DNA of 5,186 nucleotides from Rhodobacteraceae bacterium UBA3087 (lineage in GTDB: Bacteria > Pseudomonadota > Alphaproteobacteria > Rhodobacterales > Rhodobacteraceae). The position numbers were made by a program, and so were the translations under genes. The notes beneath the pieces were generated by a model. That model was not told where the DNA came from. It was given only the letters and a program-made list of their open reading frames with translations, and searched no databases. The stretch covers positions 1 through 5,186 of the forward strand of contig DFBF01000311.1 of NCBI GenBank assembly GCA_002367285.1. The letters are read 5' to 3'. Below are positions 1-5,186 of the stretch, piece by piece. Position 1 is the first letter of the stretch; each line of letters starts with the position of its first letter.

Positions 1-111
1 CATCAGAAAATACATGATCCCGAACACAAGCAGCATCGGAACCAACATTGAACTCATGAGGTTGCCCCCGGCACCCCCGACACCCTGCGCGAAAGCTGGC
101 GTGACAAACAT
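1..111 (-). CDS. yajC: YajC, preprotein translocase accessory subunit (partial, N-terminal 37 codons)
   Basis: Reading the minus strand from the ATG at 109-111 gives 37 codons that run off the left edge. The protein begins MFVTPAFAQ, followed by a short Gly-rich stretch and a hydrophobic segment (about residues 19-36, ending GIMYFLM). This is the usual N-terminus of alphaproteobacterial YajC: a TPAFAQ-like opening, then a single inner-membrane helix. The cytoplasmic C-terminal part lies outside the window. YajC is known to associate with SecD and SecF and to assist Sec-dependent export; secD and secF commonly follow yajC and would lie further left here, though that cannot be seen. The start is supported by AAGGGG (plus-strand 119-124) 7 nt upstream of the ATG. 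The gene diverges from the pentapeptide-repeat gene across 124 bp. The call rests on N-terminal pattern alone, so a different short membrane protein is possible but less likely. Confidence 0.85.
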   Translation of the reverse strand, partial: MFVTPAFAQGVGGAGGNLMSSMLVPMLLVFGIMYFLM

Positions 112-158
112 ATGATATCCCCTTGTCAAATGAGCGCTTTGCGCCCTGTAAAGCTGGC

Positions 159-191
159 GCGCACCCTATATGGGGGCCAAGGGGTTGGCAA
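159..191 (-). promoter_or_regulatory. Candidate sigma70-type promoter for yajC
   Basis: On the minus strand, TTGCCA (plus 186-191) and TATAGG (plus 165-170) are separated by 15 bp, which is shorter than the preferred 17. They lie upstream of the yajC ribosome binding site. The -35-like element overlaps that of a candidate promoter for the divergent gene. The call is based on consensus matching only and is weak. Confidence 0.3.
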
Positions 192-213
192 GCAACGGGG
201 GGCGGTGTTTGAT
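185..213 (+). promoter_or_regulatory. Candidate sigma70-type promoter for the pentapeptide-repeat gene
   Basis: TTGGCA (185-190, five of six matches to TTGACA) is followed after 17 bp by TTTGAT (208-213, four of six matches to TATAAT). This would place a start site about 15 bp upstream of the ATG at 236, giving a short leader that contains GAGG at 227-230. The -35 element overlaps the minus-strand -35 candidate for yajC. Consensus match only. Confidence 0.35.
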
Positions 214-235
214 GGCGTAAATATTTGAGGACGCC

Positions 236-1708
236 ATGGATCAATTCATCCCCCTGCTGACCGCCATAAAGACATCACCAGTGACCCCATGGCTGGGCTG
301 GCTATTCCTCGCCTTTCTGGCAATGTACTGGGTGTTGTCTCAGATCAATCCTGACCAGGCTCTCGCAAGCTGGGTTGAAGACTTTCGTCAAAAAATGGGC
401 GCGGACGGATTGCCCACCTCCATATTCCTGGTCATCGCTGCCCTCTGGGCCATCTTGTTTTTAACGCTATTCATTGGGCTGCTTCTGGTCATCAACGACG
501 TTGCCTGGGGCGTTGTTGATCTCAACGACCAAGAAGGCGTCTGGAACTTCCGCTTCCTCCTCGCCCAACTCGCGGGCCTGACTGCGGTCCTGGGCGCCGT
601 CGTCGCCCTGCCCTTCACAGCCATTAGATTGCGGTTAAACACCGAACAAACGGTTGTCGCCCAAGAAGGGTTGGTCACAGATCGGATCAACAAGGCAGTG
701 GAAAACCTTGGGGCAACGCGCGTTGTTAAACGCCAAAGACGAAGAGATTCCGGCAAGCTCGCCTATGAATACTTCGAAAACGCAGCCCCCCCTAAGATCA
801 ACTATGACAAACCCATCTTCGAAGAGATATCAGAACCGAACCTCGAAGTCCGCATCGGCGCGATCTACGCTCTCGAACGCATTGCTCGTCAAAACCTCGA
901 CTATCATATCCAGATCATGGAAATCTTGACAACCTATGTGCGGGAAAACGCCCCAATTTCACTAGCGTCTACAAGCCCCGACGAAGCTTTCGAAGGATTC
1001 GTAAACAACGGGATGGATCATTACCAAGCTGCTGAAAAGGCTGCACCCCTTGGTGACGTTCAAGAAGCTGAAGACGAGTGGTATCGGTCATTGCAAGGGC
1101 CACGCGCTGACATCTATGCCGCTTTGATCGTCATAGGGCGGCGGAGCGACAAACAAATTCGGGCCGAACTGAGCAACAATCGCCATACCAAACGCGCCTT
1201 CTTACTCGACTTCCGAAGAACATCGCTTCAGGGCGCAGACCTTTCAAGGCTGTCGTTTCAGAACGCACTTATCGAAGACACTGCACTGCATGGTGCCAAC
1301 TTCACTGAAGCCGGTTTGAAACACGCAGACTTCACCAATGCGTCCCTAAAAAGAGTTAGCTTTCGCAATTCAGACCTGCGTGGCGTTAATTTTCGTTGGT
1401 CAAAAGCGGAGCGAGCAGATTTTGGGTCGTCAATTTGGGACGACGCAACGCTAACTTTACCTTTGTTTTGGTCTGGCGCATCACTACAACGTGTTGATCT
1501 TTCCAGAACTGCGATCGACCAAAGCCTAATTAAAGATTGTTACGGAGATCGGTCCACCCTACTCCCGTCGAACTGCTTTCCCCCAGAGCATTGGCCCAAC
1601 TTTACATTGAGTGACGCCTACTTTGAGCACGAATGGGATCTCTGGAGACACAGACCCAGCACCTATAACCGACCGAGTCCTCCCGACGGCGCTGAATCCC
1701 CCCTTTAA
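236..1708 (+). CDS. Membrane-anchored pentapeptide-repeat protein of unknown function
   Basis: The encoded 490-residue protein has three parts. Hydrophobic segments at about 17-36, 61-87 and 105-130 look like membrane helices. Arg131 and Arg133 directly follow the third, suggesting that the remainder faces the cytoplasm. Residues about 140-315 are mostly helical and charged, with a conserved-looking core EVRIGAIYALERIA (204-217) followed by a helix ending TTYVREN, which resembles a HEAT/ARM-like pair. From Phe326 to about 400 there is a pentapeptide-repeat run with Leu, Phe or Ile at nearly every fifth position (326, 331, 336 ... 396) and Ala at many i-2 positions, as in GADL, GANF and HADF. 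Three further units start at Leu417, one residue out of phase. Such repeats fold as a right-handed quadrilateral beta helix. GAGG at 227-230, 5 nt before the ATG, supports the start. I recall similar proteins as common but uncharacterised in Rhodobacteraceae; no substrate or partner can be assigned. The gene sits alone between yajC and serS and is lower in G+C than serS in sampled blocks. The architecture is confident, the function unknown. Confidence 0.9.
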   Translation: MDQFIPLLTAIKTSPVTPWLGWLFLAFLAMYWVLSQINPDQALASWVEDFRQKMGADGLPTSIFLVIAALWAILFLTLFIGLLLVINDVAWGVVDLNDQEGVWNFRFLLAQLAGLTAVLGAVVALPFTAIRLRLNTEQTVVAQEGLVTDRINKAVENLGATRVVKRQRRRDSGKLAYEYFENAAPPKINYDKPIFEEISEPNLEVRIGAIYALERIARQNLDYHIQIMEILTTYVRENAPISLASTSPDEAFEGFVNNGMDHYQAAEKAAPLGDVQEAEDEWYRSLQGPRADIYAALIVIGRRSDKQIRAELSNNRHTKRAFLLDFRRTSLQGADLSRLSFQNALIEDTALHGANFTEAGLKHADFTNASLKRVSFRNSDLRGVNFRWSKAERADFGSSIWDDATLTLPLFWSGASLQRVDLSRTAIDQSLIKDCYGDRSTLLPSNCFPPEHWPNFTLSDAYFEHEWDLWRHRPSTYNRPSPPDGAESPL

Positions 1709-1797
1709 CATCCTTAAACATCGCCCCTTTCGCCCCTTAACAATGTTAAACATCGCCCAAATCAGCCTTTAACACCCTTAACATTTCCGCGATTCCC
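1702..1797. repeat. Three imperfect 32-bp tandem repeats with paired TTAA cores
   Basis: TTAA begins at 1705, 1714, 1737, 1746, 1769 and 1778, so each pair is 9 bp apart and the pairs recur at exactly 32 bp. The units can be set at 1702-1733, 1734-1765 and 1766-1797. Their common left half reads roughly CCYTTAACANNSTTAA, followed by an optional A and CAT. Units 1 and 2 also share ACATCGCCC after the second core (1718-1726, 1750-1758); unit 3 has diverged to ACATTTCCG. The first TTAA contains the TAA stop of the pentapeptide-repeat gene, so the array starts inside that gene's last codons and ends 58 bp before serS. A 32-bp period is about three helical turns, so equivalent sites would lie on one face of the DNA. 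The function is unknown. Confidence 0.85.
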
Positions 1798-1855
1798 CTT
1801 CTTTGCAAAATCGGGCATAAGGCGGCGAAACGACTCGAACTTTTGGAGCCTTACG

Positions 1856-3148
1856 ATGCATGACATCCGCCTGATCCGCGACAATCCCGAAGCATTTGAC
1901 GCGGGCATGGCCCGGCGGGGTCTGTCTGGGCTGTCGTCGCAAGTTCTGGCGCTGGATGGCGACCGTCGCGCCGCCATTCAAGCCGCCGAAACCGCTCAGG
2001 CCGACGCCAACAAGGCCGCGAAATCCGTGGGGGCCGCCAAGGCCTCCGGCGACGAAGACGAATTCCAACGCCTGCGTGCGCTTGTGTCTGAAAAGAAAGC
2101 AGAAATCGCTGCCTTGAACGACACAGCCAAGGCCAAAGATGCGGCGTTGTCCGAGCTTTTGATGGGCCTGCCCAACGTGCCCGGCGACGATATTCCCGAT
2201 GGCGATGACGAAGACGACAACGTCGAAATCAAACGCTGGGGCACGCCCCGCGCGATGGATTTCAAACCCGTTGAGCATTACGAACTGCCCGCCGTTCAGG
2301 ACGGCCTGGATTTCGAAACCGCCGCCAAGCTGTCGGGCAGCCGCTTCGTCGTGCTGTCAGGTGCAATTGCCCGTGTTCACAGGGCCTTAGCCCAGTTCAT
2401 GCTGGACGTTCACACCGAAGAAAACGGCTTCACCGAAGCCTGGACGCCGGTGCTGGTGCGCGAAGAAATGATGTATGGCACTGGTCAGTTGCCCAAGTTT
2501 GGTGAAGACAGCTATCAGACCACCAACGGTTGGTGGTTGGTGCCAACCGCCGAGGTGCCTTTGACCAATATTGTCAACGGCTTAACACTCGAAGACAGCT
2601 ATCTTCCCCGCCGCTATGTCGCCCATACTCAGTGCTTCCGCTCTGAGGCCGGGTCGGCCGGGCGCGACACCGCAGGCATGCTGCGCCAGCACCAGTTCGA
2701 AAAGGTCGAAATGGTGTCGATCACCAAGCCCGAAAACAGCGCCGCAGAACACAGCCGCATGACCGCCTGCGCCGAAGGCATTCTGGAACGCCTGGGCCTG
2801 CCCTATCGCACCGTCGTGCTGTGCACCGGCGACCTGGGCTTCGGCATGAAACGCACCCATGACATCGAAGTCTGGCTACCCGGCCAAGACATGTATCGCG
2901 AGATCAGCTCGGTCTCGATCGCCGGTGATTTCCAGGCCCGCCGCATGAACGCCCGGTTCAAACCGGCAAGCGGCGGCAAGCCCGAATTCGTACACACGCT
3001 GAACGGGTCCGGCCTGGCCGTGGGGCGCGCCTTGATCGCGGTTCTGGAAAACGGTCAGGAGGCGGACGGGTCCGTCACCCTGCCCGACGCCCTGCACCCC
3101 TATCTGCGTGGCAAAACGCGGATCACGGCAGAGGGTCTGTTGGTCTAA
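1856..3148 (+). CDS. serS: Seryl-tRNA synthetase (class II)
   Basis: SerRS charges tRNA-Ser (and tRNA-Sec where present) with serine in the cytoplasm. The 430-residue length is normal for bacterial SerRS. It starts MHDIRLIRDNPE, the typical opening of the tRNA-binding arm, followed by a long Ala/Glu/Lys-rich antiparallel coiled coil at about 28-103 and the GLPNVPG linker. The catalytic core contains the serine-pocket TAE (231-233), motif 2 CFRSEAGSAGRDTAG (260-274, with Arg262 and Glu264) and HQFEKVEM (279-286), DFQARRMNAR (358-367), and motif 3 LNGSGLAVGR (382-391). GGAG at 1845-1848, 7 nt before the ATG, supports the start. The stretch usually reading SSCSN in E. coli-type enzymes is SSVSI here (351-355), a mild divergence. 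The gene is probably transcribed alone: upstream is the TTAACA array and downstream a strong terminator. I saw no clear promoter between 1798 and 1845. Confidence 0.98.
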   Translation: MHDIRLIRDNPEAFDAGMARRGLSGLSSQVLALDGDRRAAIQAAETAQADANKAAKSVGAAKASGDEDEFQRLRALVSEKKAEIAALNDTAKAKDAALSELLMGLPNVPGDDIPDGDDEDDNVEIKRWGTPRAMDFKPVEHYELPAVQDGLDFETAAKLSGSRFVVLSGAIARVHRALAQFMLDVHTEENGFTEAWTPVLVREEMMYGTGQLPKFGEDSYQTTNGWWLVPTAEVPLTNIVNGLTLEDSYLPRRYVAHTQCFRSEAGSAGRDTAGMLRQHQFEKVEMVSITKPENSAAEHSRMTACAEGILERLGLPYRTVVLCTGDLGFGMKRTHDIEVWLPGQDMYREISSVSIAGDFQARRMNARFKPASGGKPEFVHTLNGSGLAVGRALIAVLENGQEADGSVTLPDALHPYLRGKTRITAEGLLV

Positions 3149-3167
3149 CCCCTCACCACAGAACGAA

Positions 3168-3197
3168 AAAACGCCCGGCCATTTGGCTGGGCGTTTT
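3168..3197. terminator. Bidirectional intrinsic terminator between serS and the desaturase gene
   Basis: The left arm AAAACGCCCGGCC (3168-3180) pairs with the right arm GGCTGGGCGTTTT (3185-3197) across an ATTT loop. This gives a 13-bp stem with one G-T wobble. A run of six A (3166-3171) on the left and TTTT (3194-3197) on the right let it act as a U-tailed hairpin on either strand. It begins 19 bp after the serS stop and ends 24 bp from the stop of the convergent desaturase gene, so it probably ends both transcripts. Confidence 0.93.
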
Positions 3198-3221
3198 ATT
3201 ATGTCATCGGTCGCTTTGCGG

Positions 3222-4217
3222 TCATTCCGCCCCAACCTCGTGCGCCTGAACGCCGCGTTCTTTGGGGAATGGGACCAGTTGCTCAGCCTCTTCGTCCCAC
3301 AGGCGCAGGGTGAAGGCATGCAGTGCCTCGCCAAAGGAAATGCGCCGCAGCTCATGGGTTTTTTCCAGCTCGCGGTGGGCGGCACGCAGCCGATAAGACG
3401 GGATCGCGGCGACCAGATGGTGGATGTCGTGCTTGGTGATATTGGCGACCATTTCGTCAAACACCCAACCGAAATCCAGACAGCTTCCGCCCTGGATTGC
3501 CGCACGTTCATTGTCCAGATCGGGGCGACGATCCCAATAGGTGCCTTCGAAATTATGCTGCAAATACACCAGCGCGACGCCGATACAGCCGCCCAGCCAG
3601 ATCGCAACCAGATAGGTCACAACACCCGCCCAACCGGCCCACAGATACACCGCGCCCATCAACACCAGAATCGCCAGATTATGCGCGATGATCGCCGGCG
3701 CGCTGACCTTGGCTGCGTGTTTCGGCCAGCGATAGGCCACGAAGTAGGTAAAGGCCGAGCCCACCGGGATCAACACGAACGGATTGCGATACAGCCGGTA
3801 ATACAGACGTTTCCAAAAGCCCGCGTCCCGCCATTCCGCCAGTGTCATGGTGAAAATCTCGGTCGTTTCACGCGCCTCAAGGTCGCCGACATAGGCGTGG
3901 TGCAGGTTGTGATTATAGGTCATCTGCGGATAGGCCGCGAAGGTGAACGGTGAAATCGCATAGCCCCAGAACTGGTTCTGCGCCTTGGTTTCAAACAGCG
4001 ACAAGTGGCCCAGATCGTGTTGCAACACGTACAGGCGCACCCCGGCGAACGCCAAAACAGCCATCGCAAGAGCAGCAATCAGCCAGTTGCCCTGCCCTAC
4101 CGCCGTGATCGACGTGAAGACAGCGGCAAAATAGATCGCCAGGTTGCCAAGCAGACTGAGATAGGCCAGCCGGTTGTCCTTACCCGTGTAAGCGCGCAGT
4201 GCCCGTCTTAATTCCAT
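3222..4217 (-). CDS. Membrane fatty acid desaturase (three-histidine-box, di-iron family)
   Basis: The 331-residue protein has the three histidine clusters of integral-membrane acyl desaturases: HDLGH (67-71), HNLHH (103-107) and HDIHH (263-267). An additional conserved-looking QHN lies at 220-222. In this family the histidines bind a di-iron centre that uses O2 and electrons from a ferredoxin- or cytochrome b5-like donor to insert a double bond into an acyl chain. Hydrophobic segments at about 20-40, 45-64, 175-195 and 197-219 fit helical pairs that place the histidine boxes on the cytoplasmic face. The phrase HHLVAAIPSYRLRAAH resembles DesA-like acyl-lipid desaturases, but regioselectivity cannot be read from the sequence. 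GGAG (plus 4224-4227), 6 nt before the ATG, supports the start. The gene lies 119 bp downstream of the AAA+ ATPase gene on the same strand and converges on serS. Less likely alternatives in the superfamily are carotenoid hydroxylases or ketolases and alkane hydroxylases. Confidence 0.92.
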   Translation of the reverse strand: MELRRALRAYTGKDNRLAYLSLLGNLAIYFAAVFTSITAVGQGNWLIAALAMAVLAFAGVRLYVLQHDLGHLSLFETKAQNQFWGYAISPFTFAAYPQMTYNHNLHHAYVGDLEARETTEIFTMTLAEWRDAGFWKRLYYRLYRNPFVLIPVGSAFTYFVAYRWPKHAAKVSAPAIIAHNLAILVLMGAVYLWAGWAGVVTYLVAIWLGGCIGVALVYLQHNFEGTYWDRRPDLDNERAAIQGGSCLDFGWVFDEMVANITKHDIHHLVAAIPSYRLRAAHRELEKTHELRRISFGEALHAFTLRLWDEEAEQLVPFPKERGVQAHEVGAE

Positions 4218-4284
4218 GACCTACTCCAACACTTTGTGCCCGCAGCACGACGTTTTCCGCGCGATACAGGACCTTTCCAACACT
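4218..4284. repeat. Imperfect direct repeat upstream of and overlapping the desaturase ribosome binding site
   Basis: On the plus strand, GACCTACTCCAACACT (4218-4233) recurs as GACCTTTCCAACACT (4270-4284), differing by one indel and one substitution. The starts are 52 bp apart, about five helical turns. On the minus strand the proximal copy contains the Shine-Dalgarno GGAG of the desaturase gene and ends at its ATG. The pair could be an operator or a small duplication. No clear sigma70 promoter was seen in this 119-bp gap. Confidence 0.45.
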
Positions 4285-4336
4285 CTATTAACGAAAGCAG
4301 GCGCGGTGCAAGGCCCGCCCCAAGGGGAAAGCGCCG

Positions 4337-5179
4337 TCAGCGGCTGATTGCCACGCCCCGACGCCCGGCCAGATCGGTGAAATACTGCCACGCCACCCGG
4401 CCCGACCGCGCCCCGCGTGTGGCCTGCCATTCGATCGCTTCGGCCCACAGGGCCTCGTCGTCGATCGTGACACCATAGGCGGCGCAGTAGCCGCGGATCA
4501 TCGCAAGGTATTCGTCCTGCGTACAGGGGTGGAAGCCCAGCCACAGCCCGAACCGATCCGACAGAGATACTTTTTCCTCGACCGCCTCGGACGGGTTGAT
4601 CGCGCTGCCACGTTCGTTTTCGATCATGTCGCGCGGCATCAGGTGGCGACGGTTCGACGTGGCATAGAAGACCACGTTTTCCGGCCGCCCTTCGATGCCA
4701 CCATCCAGCACCGCCTTGAGGCTTTTGTAATGTTCGTCGTCATGGCTGAACGACAGGTCATCGCAGAACAGCACAAACCGCTGCGACGCGCCTCGCAGAT
4801 GGTTCAGCAAACGCCCCACCGATGGCAGATCCTCGCGCTGCAATTCGATCAGCGTCAGATCCTGATGCTTTGCCTGAACTTCGGCGTGTACTGCCTTGAC
4901 CAGGCTCGACTTACCCATGCCGCGCGCGCCCCATAGCAGCGCATTGTTGGCCGCGAACCCAGCGGCAAACCGGGCCGTGTTGTCCAGCAGCGTATCGCGG
5001 GCGCGATCAATGCCGATCAGCAGGTCCAGGTCAACCTTGGCCACGCGCGGCACCGGTTCCAGCCGGTCCGGATCGACATGCCAGACAAAGGCCGAAGCCG
5101 CGCCGAAATCCGGGGCCGGCAGCGGGGCCGGAGACATCCTTTCCAGCGCCGCCGCAATCCGTTCCGAGGTATCACTCAC
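4337..5179 (-). CDS. DUF815-family AAA+ ATPase, function unknown
   Basis: The 280-residue protein has a P-loop GARGMGKS (84-91), a Walker B strand RFVLFCDD (134-141), a sensor-1-like FYATSNRR (171-178, Asn176) and the SDRFGL segment (207-212). A C-terminal GARSGR (256-261) may act as sensor 2. This order and wording match DUF815 (PF05673), a widespread bacterial family of AAA+ ATPases with no established role and no known partner. It is presumably cytoplasmic, as no signal peptide or membrane segment is seen. The chosen start is a GTG (plus 5177-5179). Only 7 nt of upstream sequence are in the window, so neither a ribosome binding site nor a more upstream start can be excluded; the frame stays open to the edge. 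The desaturase gene follows after 119 bp on the same strand and could be co-transcribed, since no convincing terminator lies between them. Confidence 0.9.
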   Translation of the reverse strand: MSDTSERIAAALERMSPAPLPAPDFGAASAFVWHVDPDRLEPVPRVAKVDLDLLIGIDRARDTLLDNTARFAAGFAANNALLWGARGMGKSSLVKAVHAEVQAKHQDLTLIELQREDLPSVGRLLNHLRGASQRFVLFCDDLSFSHDDEHYKSLKAVLDGGIEGRPENVVFYATSNRRHLMPRDMIENERGSAINPSEAVEEKVSLSDRFGLWLGFHPCTQDEYLAMIRGYCAAYGVTIDDEALWAEAIEWQATRGARSGRVAWQYFTDLAGRRGVAISR

Positions 5180-5186
5180 TTCAGGT

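Noticed and set aside
1559..1753. A 64-codon minus-strand frame starting in the TTAACA array.
   Set aside because: Its Lys/Gly-rich start simply translates the repeats, and the rest is antisense to the pentapeptide-repeat gene; no ribosome binding site stands out.
1702..1797. CtrA binding sites, because the array contains paired TTAA motifs.
   Set aside because: The CtrA consensus is TTAA-N7-TTAA; every pair here has N5, so it does not fit the canonical spacing.
1702..1797. A CRISPR array.
   Set aside because: The units are only about 32 bp with no separate spacers, the repeats are degenerate, and no cas gene is in view.
2876..3607. A 243-codon minus-strand frame spanning the serS 3' end, the terminator and part of the desaturase.
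   Set aside because: It crosses a strong bidirectional terminator, runs antisense to serS motif 3 and out of frame with the desaturase, and resembles no known protein.
3108..3953. A 281-codon open frame on the plus strand opposite the desaturase gene.
   Set aside because: It is antisense to a gene with three intact histidine boxes, overlaps the serS end and the terminator, shows no recognisable domain, and is His/Arg/Gln-rich as expected for a shadow frame in high-G+C DNA.
4300..4335. A possible terminator after the AAA+ ATPase gene (GGCGC at 4300-4304 with GCGCC at 4331-4335).
   Set aside because: Only 5 bp pair at the ends of a long loop and no T tract follows on the minus strand, so it is not convincing as an intrinsic terminator.
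4529..4936. A 135-codon plus-strand frame opposite the AAA+ ATPase gene.
   Set aside because: It is antisense to the Walker A and B coding region and has no domain of its own.

Overview
The window looks like chromosomal DNA from an alphaproteobacterium, most likely of the Rhodobacterales/Roseobacter group. This is inferred from the fairly high G+C of the housekeeping genes, the short alphaproteobacterial-style YajC N-terminus (MFVTPAFAQ) and the character of the seryl-tRNA synthetase. No species can be named from the sequence alone.

Layout, left to right. The first 37 codons of yajC, a SecDF-associated translocon subunit, run off the left edge on the minus strand. Diverging from it is a 490-codon gene for a membrane-anchored pentapeptide-repeat protein (236-1708, +). 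It has three predicted N-terminal membrane segments, a helical middle domain and a run of about 15 pentapeptide units. The gene ends in a small array of three 32-bp imperfect tandem repeats, each carrying two TTAA cores 9 bp apart (1702-1797). Then come serS (1856-3148, +), a clear bidirectional intrinsic terminator (3168-3197), a membrane fatty acid desaturase with three histidine boxes (3222-4217, -) and a DUF815-type AAA+ ATPase (4337-5179, -). The ATPase's upstream edge lies at the right end of the window.

The genes do not form one pathway. yajC and serS are core genes, one for protein export and one for aminoacylation. The pentapeptide-repeat gene between them is lower in G+C in the blocks I counted and looks accessory. 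The desaturase and the ATPase share a strand with a 119-bp gap. They may be co-transcribed, but the desaturase also has its own upstream sequence with a repeated element. No tRNA, rRNA, insertion sequence, CRISPR array or obvious phage gene is visible.

The parts most worth a second look are the TTAACA tandem array and the pentapeptide-repeat membrane protein that it abuts. Neither can be given a function from sequence alone.
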